This document shows, piece by piece, positions 31,999 to 41,236 of a stretch of 64,000 nucleotides of DNA. Every line of letters starts with the position of its first letter. The first letter of the stretch is position 1. The notes under the pieces were generated by a model. It saw only the letters and a list, made by a program, of their open reading frames with translations. It was not told the DNA's origin and searched no databases. The DNA comes from Bradyrhizobium hereditatis (GTDB lineage: Bacteria; Pseudomonadota; Alphaproteobacteria; Rhizobiales; Xanthobacteraceae): contig NZ_JAGKJK010000013.1 of NCBI RefSeq assembly GCF_020329435.1, positions 124,001 through 188,000 on the forward strand, read 5' to 3'. The position numbers and the translations under genes were made by a program.

Positions 31999-32670
31999 TC
32001 ACTGCCGCTGCGGCACCAGACTGAGCTCGAGCTCGCGAAAGGCGGTGTAGTTCCTGCGGATCCACTGGTGCAGCTCGGTCGAGGAGTCCCGCTCGTTGCG
32101 CAGATAGTCGGTGAAGGAAAAGCTCAGGCGGTCGACATAGGTCTTTAGGAACGAGGGCAGGGCCGGTATCCGCAAGACCTGTCCCATGCCCATCTCAGCG
32201 GGCAGTTCGCCCCGCACGACGTATTCGTTGTCGATTGTAATCAGCGCTTTCTGCGGGATCTGCTCCTGCAACATCGGATAGCTGCGCGCGGAAACGCGGT
32301 CGGTGTCGGCGATGAACAGCACGGCCGGCGCGACACGGCGGCGTAGCGCCTCCTTCAGGAAGCCGATCTCGTGGGTCATCTTGAAGAATTCGTCGAAGGC
32401 ATGAAAGCCGAGGTCGAGCACCTTGGCGATGCCGTCATTGACGATCAGGCGATCCATCAGCTGCATCTTGCCGTAGGTGTCCATCACGTCGGCGGTCTCG
32501 GTGATGCGCGGCAGATATTCGAGCAGCGACGGTTCCTTCAGGTTGATGTCGAAGGAGGCAACCGTCCCGTCTTTCAGCAGCAGGAACTCGCTCAACAGCC
32601 GGGCAAGCAACGTCTTGCCGACCAGCGGCCTGGGCGAGCAGACGATGTAGACGGGTGTGGAGCTCATCAC
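31999..32670 (-). CDS. ParA/MinD-like P-loop protein with atypical Walker A
   Basis: A 223-residue P-loop protein that begins like a ParA/SIMIBI ATPase (VYIVCSPRPLVGKTLLARLL), but the usual K-G-G-x-G-K-T is S-P-R-P-L-V-G-K-T, lacking the signature lysine. FDINLKEPSL and IAKVLDLGFHAFDEF would be the switch and Walker B regions. The remainder is helical. It lies 57 bp downstream of a second ParA-like gene with a normal signature, and their products could form a heterodimer. Function unknown; positioning or assembly of an envelope structure is a speculation from the family. Confidence 0.65.
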   Translation of the reverse strand: MMSSTPVYIVCSPRPLVGKTLLARLLSEFLLLKDGTVASFDINLKEPSLLEYLPRITETADVMDTYGKMQLMDRLIVNDGIAKVLDLGFHAFDEFFKMTHEIGFLKEALRRRVAPAVLFIADTDRVSARSYPMLQEQIPQKALITIDNEYVVRGELPAEMGMGQVLRIPALPSFLKTYVDRLSFSFTDYLRNERDSSTELHQWIRRNYTAFRELELSLVPQRQ

Positions 32671-32727
32671 CCGCTATATCAAAGGAATTTTTCGGCTAAT
32701 CCAGTCCCTTTGGCCGCGGCCGCGCGA

Positions 32728-33477
32728 CTATTTTTCGCCACCGCGCGTCGCCGACTTGGCGCCGACCAGATCGGTCAGCTTGATGCGATCGAACTCGCTC
32801 CAGACATTGGCGAGCCAGTGCCGGACATAGCCGCGCAGCACGAAGGAATAGTTCGCGGCTTCGTCGTCCTTGCCCTTGTTGGCGACGAATTTGAGGAACG
32901 GCACCGAGGAAACCTCGACCTGCTCGTAGGCCATCTCATTGAGCTTGGGAATCGTGAGGTCGGTGGCATCCTTGATGCGGTGGAAGTACGAGTTGTAGGT
33001 CGACTGGTCCCACTGGAAGAACTGGGTGTCGTTGATGAAGTTCTTCACCAGGAAATATTTGGCCCCCTGCATGAAGTTCGCGGTCTCGGCGATTTCGTCC
33101 AGCGAGGCGATCGAGGGTCCCAGTATATGGAACACGGCAAAGGTGATCTGGCCGGCCTTGGCCGCGTCGAGAAAACCGATGTCGCGGAGCGAAGCCAGCG
33201 CCGGCGACAACAGTCCGGCGCGGACGTCGATCACGGTGACCGAAGGCCCCGCGCTCAGCGTATCGAAGATCTTCATCTGATCCGATGTCGTCGTCATGTC
33301 GACGATCTCGGTGATATCAGGGTGAAATCGCTTCAGGGTGCCGCGTGGCGATTCGGTGTCGAATGCCCGGGTCGGCACGTTGTTGGCACTGAAGTAATCC
33401 AGGAGCGTCCGCGACACGGTCGTCTTGCCGACACCGCCCTTGTCCGCGCCCACCACAATCACGACTGGCTTTGCCAT
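32728..33477 (-). CDS. ParA-like ATPase
   Basis: A 249-residue SIMIBI-class ATPase starting MAKPVVIVVGADKGGVGKTT, with the deviant Walker A (KGGVGKT) of ParA/MinD proteins. RAFDTESPRGTL and VTVIDVRAGLLSP are the switch I and Walker B-like stretches. The C-terminal half diverges from chromosomal ParA, and no ParB gene is adjacent, so chromosome partition is unlikely. I chose the start at 33477 rather than an in-frame upstream ATG (33552), because family proteins begin immediately before the first beta strand. It pairs with the atypical P-loop gene downstream. Confidence 0.75.
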   Translation of the reverse strand: MAKPVVIVVGADKGGVGKTTVSRTLLDYFSANNVPTRAFDTESPRGTLKRFHPDITEIVDMTTTSDQMKIFDTLSAGPSVTVIDVRAGLLSPALASLRDIGFLDAAKAGQITFAVFHILGPSIASLDEIAETANFMQGAKYFLVKNFINDTQFFQWDQSTYNSYFHRIKDATDLTIPKLNEMAYEQVEVSSVPFLKFVANKGKDDEAANYSFVLRGYVRHWLANVWSEFDRIKLTDLVGAKSATRGGEK

Positions 33478-33643
33478 GGAAATCCCTTGAACAGCAGCTC
33501 CGGCCGCGGGGAGCGGCCGGCATGTCCCATTCCCTGCTTTGGGCGCGAACATGGCAGAAACAAGGGATAATTCAATTCCTTAGACGGCCACCGCCATTAT
33601 TCATACCGGAATTCGTTAATTCAGCCGTGGATAGGCCGGTTGC

Positions 33644-34840
33644 CTAACGATGCGGCTCCCAAGGGCCATCTGAGGGGCCAAAACGAGGGCCCGGGGCGCC
33701 GGCAGGCTCGGCGGCATCATTCCAGGGGCCACGGGGAACCGGCGGCGGAAGCTGCTCGGTGGTCGCTTCCTGGGACTCATCCGCTTCGTCCGCCGTCTCG
33801 GAGGGCAAGGCCAGCGGGCCGGGATCGTGGCCGCCGGCAAACTGCACCAGCGCCTTGACCCGCGCGTCAACCGACGGGTGGGTCGCGAACAGGTCGGCAA
33901 ATCCTTCGCGCGGATTGTCGATACAAAGCTCCATGACCGCCGACGTGGCGCCGGGCAGCTCGCCGCGGTTCTCGATCTTGCGCAGCGCCGTGATCATGGC
34001 GTCCGGATTCTTTGTCAGCTCGACCGAACCGGCATCAGCCAGCAATTCGCGCGACCGCGACAGCGCCAGCTTGACCACCTGCGACAACAGCCAGGCCAGC
34101 ATGATCAGCACGACCGCGATAATGATCGCCATGATGGCGCCACCGCCGCCCTTGCCGCGATCGGACGAGGAAGAGGAGGACGACGAAGAAGATGAGGATG
34201 AAGAAGAAGACCAATCGCTGCCGGTCGAATTCCAGGACAGGTTGGTGAACGTGCGAAAGAACAGCTCACCGATGAAGCCCACTACGCCAGCGATGATCAT
34301 GGCGACCACCATCAACTGCACGTCGCCGTTGCGGATATGCGTGAGCTCGTGGCCGAGCACGGCCTCGATCTCCTGGTCGTTGAGCGCCTGTAGAAGACCC
34401 GTCGTCACCGTGATGGAATATTGCCGCCGGTTGAGGCCGGTGGCGAAAGCGTTCAGCGCCGGGCTGTCCATCACCTTCAGCTTCGGCATCGGAATGCCGC
34501 GCGAGATGCAGAGATTTTCCAGAAGATTGTAGAGCCGCGGCTCTTGCTTCCGCGTCACGCTCTCGCCGCCGGTCACGGCATCGATCATGTTCTGGTGGAA
34601 GAAATAGGCGATCACGATCCACAGCGCGGCGACGATGGTGGCGTAGGGGAAGGCCGCGATCAGATCGCGCGAGGCGCGCGTCAGATAGTAATCGAGGGAA
34701 GCGCCGCTGTTCAGCACCACTTCCGCAACCAGCGCGCCGGCAAAGACCAGCACGTAGATCAGCAGAAAAAGGCCGGCGAGCAGCAGCATCGAACGAAGCT
34801 TGTTCGATGCAATATGCGTGTAGAGACCGTACGCGGCCAT
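33644..34840 (-). CDS. M48 family metalloprotease with polyserine linker
   Basis: A 398-residue HtpX-like membrane protease. Two N-terminal transmembrane helices lie at about 17-40 and 62-82, the zinc motif HELTH is at 164-168, further helices occur at about 174-196 and 238-262, and ELLAD supplies the third zinc ligand region. A run of 16 consecutive serines (211-226) joins the halves, and a Pro/Glu-rich tail ends the protein. It probably degrades or processes misfolded membrane proteins. It lies directly downstream of a LemA gene; LemA-M48 pairs are common. The serine codons are mixed (TCT, TCC, TCG, TCA), so the tract is maintained at protein level rather than being a simple DNA repeat. Confidence 0.88.
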   Translation of the reverse strand: MAAYGLYTHIASNKLRSMLLLAGLFLLIYVLVFAGALVAEVVLNSGASLDYYLTRASRDLIAAFPYATIVAALWIVIAYFFHQNMIDAVTGGESVTRKQEPRLYNLLENLCISRGIPMPKLKVMDSPALNAFATGLNRRQYSITVTTGLLQALNDQEIEAVLGHELTHIRNGDVQLMVVAMIIAGVVGFIGELFFRTFTNLSWNSTGSDWSSSSSSSSSSSSSSSSDRGKGGGGAIMAIIIAVVLIMLAWLLSQVVKLALSRSRELLADAGSVELTKNPDAMITALRKIENRGELPGATSAVMELCIDNPREGFADLFATHPSVDARVKALVQFAGGHDPGPLALPSETADEADESQEATTEQLPPPVPRGPWNDAAEPAGAPGPRFGPSDGPWEPHR

Positions 34841-34871
34841 GATGGGGCTGCTCTGCCGTGCGTCCGAAGCG

Positions 34872-35432
34872 TCAGAACTTCACGGTCGGCGCGACCTCGA
34901 CTTCGGTGCGGCTGGCGCCGAGGTCGAAGAATTCCTTGCGGGTGAACCCGAACATGCCGGCGAACAGCGCGGCGGGAAGCTGCTGGATGCCAGTGTTGTA
35001 TTCCTGGACCGCATTGTTGAAGAAGCGGCGGCTGGCCGCGATCTTGTTTTCGAGGTCGGACAGTTCGCCGGCGAGCTGCTGGAAGTTGGCGTTGGCCTTG
35101 AGGTCCGGATAGGCCTCCGAGAGGGCGATCAGCCGGCCGAGCGCGCCGGAGAGCTGATTCTCGGCGGCGGACACCTGCGCCGGCCCCTGCGCCGATATCG
35201 CCGAATTGCGCGCCTTGATGACGTCGTCGAGCGTGCCGCGCTCGTGGGAAGCGTAGCCCTTCACGGTCTCGACGAGGTTCGGAACGAGATCGTGGCGCTG
35301 CTTGAGCTGGACATCGATATCGGCAAAGGCCTGCCCGACGCGCTGGCTGAGCGCGACGAGGCGGTTATACGCAACGAACGCAAACAGCACGATGATGACG
35401 ATGACGCCGAGAACGATCCAGCCGGTCGACAT
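34872..35432 (-). CDS. LemA family protein
   Basis: A 186-residue LemA protein. One N-terminal transmembrane helix (about 5-22) is followed by long helical segments with the LemA signature (YNRLVALSQRVGQAFADIDV, KQRHDLVPNLVETVKGYA, ASRRFFNNAVQEYNTGIQ). The start at 35432 places the membrane helix at the very N-terminus; a longer frame upstream adds unrelated Arg/Ser-rich sequence. It is coupled with the M48 protease 31 bp downstream, suggesting a membrane stress or quality-control pair. The molecular function of LemA is not established. Confidence 0.92.
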   Translation of the reverse strand: MSTGWIVLGVIVIIVLFAFVAYNRLVALSQRVGQAFADIDVQLKQRHDLVPNLVETVKGYASHERGTLDDVIKARNSAISAQGPAQVSAAENQLSGALGRLIALSEAYPDLKANANFQQLAGELSDLENKIAASRRFFNNAVQEYNTGIQQLPAALFAGMFGFTRKEFFDLGASRTEVEVAPTVKF

Positions 35433-35618
35433 GAGGGAATAACTCCTGAAGGGACGAAAGACAGCGAAACTAGACGAAAACCGGGGCGCGCGGCAGCCCG
35501 CCCGGAAGGTGGGCATGGCGTTAGTCGGCAGTGGGACGGGATAAGTTCATTCGTTAGTGTCACGGATGCGGTGCAGCGATTTCCCGGCGATGCGAAGCAT
35601 CATCCGGGGCACCGAGAA

Positions 35619-36599
35619 TCAGCTCTCCTTGTTCACCGCATCGCCCCACCGCCAACGGCGGGCGGTGGCATAATCCGCCTTGGCGCGGCGGGGCACTTTG
35701 CTGAAGCTGAGCCCTTCCGGCGTGCAGAGCTTCGCTGTGATTTCGACCTTGCTGATATCGGGCTGCGCCAGCACGCGTGAAAGACGTCGACCTTCGACGG
35801 GCATACGCATCAGCGCGACATAGGAGAATCGTTCATCCTCGAACGGCACTTCCGCGCCCTTGACCTGCATGTGCGCGCGCGAGCGCTGCAAGCGCTGGCT
35901 GAAATGGCACCAGTCTGGCGGCTCAAGCGGGCATTTGCTGTCATGCGGGCAGGGGGCGGCGACATGCGCGCCGAGGGCGATGAGATGGGCGCGCAGCGCG
36001 ATGATCCGCGCGTAGCCCGCGGGCGTGCCGGGCTCGACGACGAGCAGCGTGTCGCGGGTCTTTGTCCACATTAGTTCGGCGAGCGCGCGTTGCTCGGAAT
36101 CGCCGATCTCGCCGATCATGTAGCTGGCCATGACGAGGTCGGCGGCATCCGCTTTCGCCAGCGTGGCGCGGGCTTCGCCGCTTTCGTAGCTGATGTGTCG
36201 TAACCGCGTGCTGTCCCGTGCAAGGTCCAGTGCCAGCGCGCGGAGCGCGTCGTTGGCATCCAGCAGCGTGAAATTCTTCAGCGATGGAAAAGCTTCGGTC
36301 GCCGCCCAGGTCGCCGTACCCGGCCCGGCGCCGATGTCGAGCAGGCTGCTCGGTGCAAAGTCCGGTCTGATCTCGGCCAGTGCGTTCAGGCTCGCGGTGA
36401 CGGCGGCATAGGTCGCGGGCATCCGCGCCAGCGCATAGGCGAGCGCATCGGTCTCGGAGCGGATGGCGCCGGAGTTGCCGCCGCCGCGATAGGTCTTTGA
36501 GATCGAAGCGGCGCGCTCGGCGGCATCGCTGCGCGAGAAACCGCGCAGCTTGCTGTCGAGCGCGGCTTTCAGCTCAGCGGGGAGGTCGGGTGATGTCAT
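35619..36599 (-). CDS. Small ribosomal subunit Rsm22 family methyltransferase-like protein
   Basis: A 326-residue Rossmann methyltransferase-like protein of the Rsm22/METTL17 group. LLDIGAGPGTATWAA is the S-adenosylmethionine-binding motif I, and VVEPGTPAGY a post-motif. Conserved cysteines APCPHDSKCPL and DWCHF match the cluster-binding pattern reported for METTL17-type proteins, suggesting a 4Fe-4S site. These proteins assist small-subunit ribosome assembly in mitochondria; the bacterial role is inferred. The C-terminal RAKADYATARRWRWGD is also typical. Confidence 0.88.
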   Translation of the reverse strand: MTSPDLPAELKAALDSKLRGFSRSDAAERAASISKTYRGGGNSGAIRSETDALAYALARMPATYAAVTASLNALAEIRPDFAPSSLLDIGAGPGTATWAATEAFPSLKNFTLLDANDALRALALDLARDSTRLRHISYESGEARATLAKADAADLVMASYMIGEIGDSEQRALAELMWTKTRDTLLVVEPGTPAGYARIIALRAHLIALGAHVAAPCPHDSKCPLEPPDWCHFSQRLQRSRAHMQVKGAEVPFEDERFSYVALMRMPVEGRRLSRVLAQPDISKVEITAKLCTPEGLSFSKVPRRAKADYATARRWRWGDAVNKES

Positions 36600-36607
36600 C
36601 TCGTCTC

Positions 36608-36741
36608 GTCATGCCCGCCACCGGGTCTCGCCTTCGGCGAGCCCGATGACAGGCTCCGGCGGGCATCCAGTACGCCGAGGCGGCTGTGGCGATCACGGGC
36701 AGCGCGGCGTATTGGATCATCCGCCTTGGCGGATGATGACA
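36608..36741. repeat. Dispersed repeat, family C, copy 2
   Basis: A 134-bp intergenic element with GTCATGCCCGCC, TCGCCTTCGGCGAGCCCGATG and GGGCATCCAGTACGCCGAGG, ending in GGATGATGACA. It shares CATCCAGTACGCCG and the outer TCAT/ATGA symmetry with the copy at 30874. It lies between smc and the Rsm22-like gene. Confidence 0.6.
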
Positions 36742-36770
36742 TCATTATTTGCGGCGGCGAAAGCGTAATC

Positions 36771-39700
36771 TCACGCCACGTTCTGATCGAGAATCTTCAC
36801 CGCATCATCGAGGCCGACCGAGACCAGTTGCGAGACGCCACGCTCGGCCATGGTGACGCCGAACAGCCGGTTCATCCGCGCCATCGTGATCGGATTATGC
36901 GTGATGATGATGAAGCGGGTTTCCGTCGAGGACGTCATTTCGTGCAGCAGGTTGCAGAACCGCTCCACGTTGTGGTCGTCGAGCGGCGCGTCGACCTCGT
37001 CCAGCACGCAGATCGGCGAGGGGTTGGTCAGGAACACCGCGAAGATCAGCGCCAGCGCCGTCAGCGCCTGCTCGCCGCCTGACAATAGCGACAGCGTCTG
37101 CGGCTTCTTGCCGGGCGGTTTTGCGATGATTTCGAGGCCGGCCTCCAGCGGATCGTCGCTCTCGATCAGGTGAAGCGCCGCTTCGCCGCCGCCGAACAGT
37201 TCGACGAACAGCCGCTTGAAATGCTCGTTGACGGTTTCGAACGAAGTCAAGAGCCGCTCGCGGGCTTCCTTGTTGAGGCTCTGGATACCCTGGCGCAGGC
37301 GCTTGATGGCCTCGACGAGGTCGTCGCGCTCGGTGGTCAGCGCGGTGTGCTGGGCCTCGACCTCGCGCAGCTCTTCCTCGGCGCGCAGGTTGACGGCGCC
37401 CAGACGCTCGCGGTCGCGGCGCAGCTTTTCGAGGTTCTCCTCGATCTCTCCGACCGGCGGCAGTTCCGCGCCCGGCTCGATCTCGGCAAGGCCTGCGACG
37501 GCATGCGGCTCGACTTCGAGCATGTCGTGGATTTCGCGCTCAATGTCGGAAAGCCGGCGCTTGGTGCCTTCCATGCGTTCCTCGGCGCGGGCGCAGGCCT
37601 CGCGGGAGGAGGAGAGGGCTTCGAGCGAGGCTTTCGCGGCGCGGTCGGTTTCCGCCATCAGGCTTTCGGCGGCGGCGAGCGCGTCGGCGGCGACGCGGCG
37701 GGCGCCTTCGGCTGATTCGATCTCGTTGATCAGCGCGCGGCGCTTCTCGGCAAACACGACGGGCGCATTATCAAGTTCGGCGCGCTCGGCCGTCACTTCG
37801 GTGATGCGCGCTTCGACGGTGGCGACCTGCGAGGCGGAGCTCTGCTTGCGGTTCTGCCATTCGGTACGCTCGGCGGTGATCGCCTGCACGCGCTTGTCGG
37901 CCAGTTCCGCTTCGCGCGCCAGCGCTTGGGCTTCGGCGCGCACCTGCGCGGCGAAGCGGCGGTGTCCGTCGATCTCGGTGCGAACGGTGCTCAGCTTCGC
38001 TTCCGTCTCGTCGGTCGGGGCCAGTTCGGCCAGCGCAGCCGTCGCGCTCTCGTGCGCCGCCTCGGCCTCGCTGCGGTCGGCGGCGAGGCGGGTGTGGGCT
38101 TCGGTCAGCGCCGACTTGCGTGCGGCATGGCGGTTGATCTCGCGCTCGGTCGCGGCATGGCGCTCGCGCGCAGCATCGGCCTCGCGCTGCGCGGCGCGCC
38201 AGGCCTCGCGGGCCGCGGTCTCGGCTGATGATGCTGCCTTCAGCTCCGCCTCGGCGTCTTCGAGCGCCTGGCGCTTGGCGGCCGCATCGGTGCGGGCCTG
38301 CTCCAGTTCGTGTTCGATGTCGACGAGGCGCGCGCGTTCGGCAAGACGCCGTGCGGCGCCGGTCGGCGCATGTGCCGCGGCGACAAAGCCGTCCCAGCGC
38401 CAGACGTCGCCTTCCAGCGACACCAGCCGCTGGCCGGTCTTCAACTGCGAGACGAGTTCCGCGCCACGTTCCTTCGACACGACGCCGATTTGCGCAAGGC
38501 GGCGCCGCAGCTCGGCCGGTGCTTCGACATGGGCCGCCAGCGGTTCAACGCCATCAGGCAGCGCCGGATCGTCGAAGCTCGCGCCCGCGTTGGTCCAGCG
38601 CATCGGCGCGGAAGGATCGACCGGCGCGTCGAGGTCGTCGCCGAGCACGGCGCCCAGCGCCTTTTCGAAACCCTTGGCGACGGTGACGCCGTCAATGATC
38701 GGCGGCCACAGATTCTTGGTCTCGGCATTGACGAGTTTCGAAATGGTCCGCGCTTCGGTCTCCAGCCGCTGCACGCGCTTTTCGGCCTCGGTGAGCGGGC
38801 CGCGGGAAGCCTCGAGCTTCTGCCGCGCGGCGACGTGGCCGGCCTCGCTGGCCTGCGCGGCGGCTTCGGACGCGGCCAGCGTTTCCTGCGCGGTCTCCAT
38901 GGTCGCGGCGAGTGCGTCGAGATCGCCGAGACTACCGGTTTCCTCAAGGAGCTTCTGCTCGTCGGCCTGGACGGTGGCGATTTCCTGATCGAGACGGGCC
39001 AGCCGGTCACGATGGGTGCGCACGCCGGCCTCTAACTGGTTGCGCTTGGCAGTGAGGTCGGCGAGCGCGGTGGTTAGTTCGCCGAACATGCGTTCGGCAG
39101 CGGCCAGCGTCGCTTCCGCTTCCGCGACCCGCTCGTCAACGCCGGAGCGCTTCTCGACGCGCGACTTGATCTCTTCCTTCAGTTCGGCGTCTTCGGCGTC
39201 GAGGCGCTGTAGCGCGATCTCGGCATCCGCAGTCTGCTGCTGCTCGCGGGCGATGTCGCCGGCGAACTGCGACAGCCGGCGGTCGAGCTCGGCGACGCGC
39301 TCCTTGGCGCGCTCTTCCTCGCGGTCGAGCTGCTCGCGCGCATTGGTGAGGCGCTGCAGTCCCGCCGCCGCGCGGGCTTCGCCCTCGCGCAGCGCCGGCA
39401 GTTCGGAGGCGCGGATCGCCTGGATGCGCGCAGCTTCAGCCTGCTCGCGGGTGCGCTCGGCCATTTCGCGCACGTTGATGTCATGAGTGTGCGCGGCTTC
39501 GGCGACGTCGGCATTGGCCTCGACCCAGCGCAGATGGAACAAGGTTGCTTCGGCCTTGCGCACCTTGGCGGCGACCTCGCGGAAACGAATGGCCTGGCGC
39601 GCCTGCTTCTTCAGCCCTTCCATCTGGCCGGTGAGCTGACCGATCACGTCCTCGACGCGGGTGAGATTGGTTTCGGCCGCCCTCAGCCGCAGCTCGGCCT

Positions 39701-40235
39701 CATGGCGACGGGCGTGCAGGCCGGCGACGCCGGCGGCGTCTTCCAGCACGCGGCGGCGCTGCTCAGGCTTGGCCTGGATGATCTCGCCGATCTTGCCCTG
39801 GTGGACCAGCGCCGGCGAACGCGCGCCGGTCGCGGCATCGGCAAACAGGATCTGCACATCGCGCGCGCGGACGTCGCGGCCGTTGATGCGGTAGACGGAA
39901 CCGGCCTCGCGCTCGATGCGGCGGGAGATTTCCAGGATCTGGCTGTCGTTGACGGCGGCCGGTGCGGTGCGATCGGTATTGTCGATCGTCATGGTGACTT
40001 CGGCGTGGTTGCGCGCCGGACGGTTGCCGGAACCGGCGAAGATCACCGCATCCATGTCGGCGGCGCGCAGCGATTTGTGCGAGGTTTCGCCCATCGCCCA
40101 GCGCAGCGCCTCGACCAGGTTCGACTTGCCGCAGCCGTTCGGACCGACGACGCCAGTGAGGCCGGGTTCGATCATGAAATCAGTGGGTTCGACGAACGAC
40201 TTGAAACCGTGGAGGCGGAGGCGCGTGAGTTTCAT
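36771..40235 (-). CDS. smc: Chromosome segregation ATPase SMC
   Basis: A 1154-residue SMC protein that compacts and helps segregate the chromosome, normally with ScpA/ScpB, which are not in this window. The N-terminal head has GPNGCGKSNLVEALRW (Walker A). A long coiled coil follows, then a hinge region at about 510-650 (including a segment ending DGFVAAAHA), a returning coiled coil, and the C-terminal head with signature LSGGEQALTALALIFAV and Walker B CVLDEVDAPLDD. The ATG at 40235 is preferred over a GTG two codons earlier, since SMC proteins begin MKLTRLRLHGFKSF. Confidence 0.97.
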   Translation of the reverse strand: MKLTRLRLHGFKSFVEPTDFMIEPGLTGVVGPNGCGKSNLVEALRWAMGETSHKSLRAADMDAVIFAGSGNRPARNHAEVTMTIDNTDRTAPAAVNDSQILEISRRIEREAGSVYRINGRDVRARDVQILFADAATGARSPALVHQGKIGEIIQAKPEQRRRVLEDAAGVAGLHARRHEAELRLRAAETNLTRVEDVIGQLTGQMEGLKKQARQAIRFREVAAKVRKAEATLFHLRWVEANADVAEAAHTHDINVREMAERTREQAEAARIQAIRASELPALREGEARAAAGLQRLTNAREQLDREEERAKERVAELDRRLSQFAGDIAREQQQTADAEIALQRLDAEDAELKEEIKSRVEKRSGVDERVAEAEATLAAAERMFGELTTALADLTAKRNQLEAGVRTHRDRLARLDQEIATVQADEQKLLEETGSLGDLDALAATMETAQETLAASEAAAQASEAGHVAARQKLEASRGPLTEAEKRVQRLETEARTISKLVNAETKNLWPPIIDGVTVAKGFEKALGAVLGDDLDAPVDPSAPMRWTNAGASFDDPALPDGVEPLAAHVEAPAELRRRLAQIGVVSKERGAELVSQLKTGQRLVSLEGDVWRWDGFVAAAHAPTGAARRLAERARLVDIEHELEQARTDAAAKRQALEDAEAELKAASSAETAAREAWRAAQREADAARERHAATEREINRHAARKSALTEAHTRLAADRSEAEAAHESATAALAELAPTDETEAKLSTVRTEIDGHRRFAAQVRAEAQALAREAELADKRVQAITAERTEWQNRKQSSASQVATVEARITEVTAERAELDNAPVVFAEKRRALINEIESAEGARRVAADALAAAESLMAETDRAAKASLEALSSSREACARAEERMEGTKRRLSDIEREIHDMLEVEPHAVAGLAEIEPGAELPPVGEIEENLEKLRRDRERLGAVNLRAEEELREVEAQHTALTTERDDLVEAIKRLRQGIQSLNKEARERLLTSFETVNEHFKRLFVELFGGGEAALHLIESDDPLEAGLEIIAKPPGKKPQTLSLLSGGEQALTALALIFAVFLTNPSPICVLDEVDAPLDDHNVERFCNLLHEMTSSTETRFIIITHNPITMARMNRLFGVTMAERGVSQLVSVGLDDAVKILDQNVA

Positions 40236-40464
40236 GAACACAAATCTCTGTTGGCCGGGCGCGAATCTCCCTGCCGTGACAATACCATAGATGGCAATGT
40301 CGGTGTGTGGGCGAACCGCCGGTGGCAGCCCTTATGGCCCGCGACAATGGCGAGGCCGGGGCCGGAGGGCAACGGCCGCGCGGGGCTTTTCCCAAGGGAT
40401 TTGAGGCGGTTGTGTGGCGTCTTTCGCTGGACTTATTGGCAGCGAATCAATCCGAATGCTCGAA

Positions 40465-41118
40465 TCAGCTCTTCAGCAGCGCATTGATGCGCTTTGAGAA
40501 CTCCTCAAAGCTCTGCTCGCCTTTGACCTTCTCGCCATTGATGAAGAAGGTCGGCGTCGAATCCACCTTCAGCACATCGGCGGCGTACTTCTGGTCGGCC
40601 GCGATCTTGTCGAGCAGCGCCTGATCCTTCAGGCAATCCTCGACCTGTTGCTGGGTCAAGCCCGCCTGCTTGCCGATCCGGGTCAGCGTCTCCGTGGTGT
40701 TCTTCGCCACCCAGTCGTTCTGCTGCTTGAACAAGAGATCGATGACGGCGAAATATTTCGGAGCGTCGTCCTTGGCGATGCAGCGCGCCAGCATGGAGCC
40801 GGCCGCCGCTTTGATGTCGAGCGGGAATTCGCGGAAGATGAAGCGGATCTTGCCGGTGTCGATGAATTCCGACTTGATCTTCGGGAACACCTTTTCGGTG
40901 AAGGCTGCGCAGTGCGGGCAGGTCATCGAGGCGAATTCGGTGACGGTCACCGTGGCATTGGCCGGGCCCAGCGCCATGTCGGGCAGCGACACCGGTTTCG
41001 CCACGTCGGTGGCGGTCTGCGCCATTGCGTCCGTGATCAGCCGCAGCGGCGAGAAGCCGGTGAGCAGGCCAAGCCCGGTCAGCGAAAGGGCGGCGGTGAA
41101 GACGCGGCGCGTGATCAT
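40465..41118 (-). CDS. DsbA family thiol:disulfide oxidoreductase
   Basis: A 217-residue exported thioredoxin-fold protein. The N-terminal signal starts MITRRVFTAALSL and ends near DAMAQ (about residue 34). The redox motif is CPHC (C67-C70) within SMTCPHCAAF, and the cis-Pro is in VDSTPTFFIN. The domain matches the DsbA/27-kDa outer membrane protein group, which oxidises or isomerises disulfides in the periplasm. The start at 41118 is chosen because it places the signal peptide at the N-terminus. It lies next to a DUF721 gene. Confidence 0.92.
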   Translation of the reverse strand: MITRRVFTAALSLTGLGLLTGFSPLRLITDAMAQTATDVAKPVSLPDMALGPANATVTVTEFASMTCPHCAAFTEKVFPKIKSEFIDTGKIRFIFREFPLDIKAAAGSMLARCIAKDDAPKYFAVIDLLFKQQNDWVAKNTTETLTRIGKQAGLTQQQVEDCLKDQALLDKIAADQKYAADVLKVDSTPTFFINGEKVKGEQSFEEFSKRINALLKS

Positions 41119-41236
41119 CAAAGTCGGCTCCCAAATGGCGCGTTCACGCCCGAAAGTTACGAAAAAGAAGCCTTCGCTAGCTTGAAACGCCACTTGAGGC
41201 AATGCCGCGTTGCGCTTCGCGAGCCGCGCAAAAGGC

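Noticed and set aside
34150..34210. Triplet-like tract considered as a microsatellite or CRISPR-like repeat
   Set aside because: It is a codon-level polyserine tract within the M48 gene, with mixed serine codons and no spacer structure.
37216..38988. A long plus-strand frame rich in Ser and Arg inside smc
   Set aside because: The Ser/Ala/Arg composition reflects the reverse of Glu/Ala-rich SMC coiled-coil codons.
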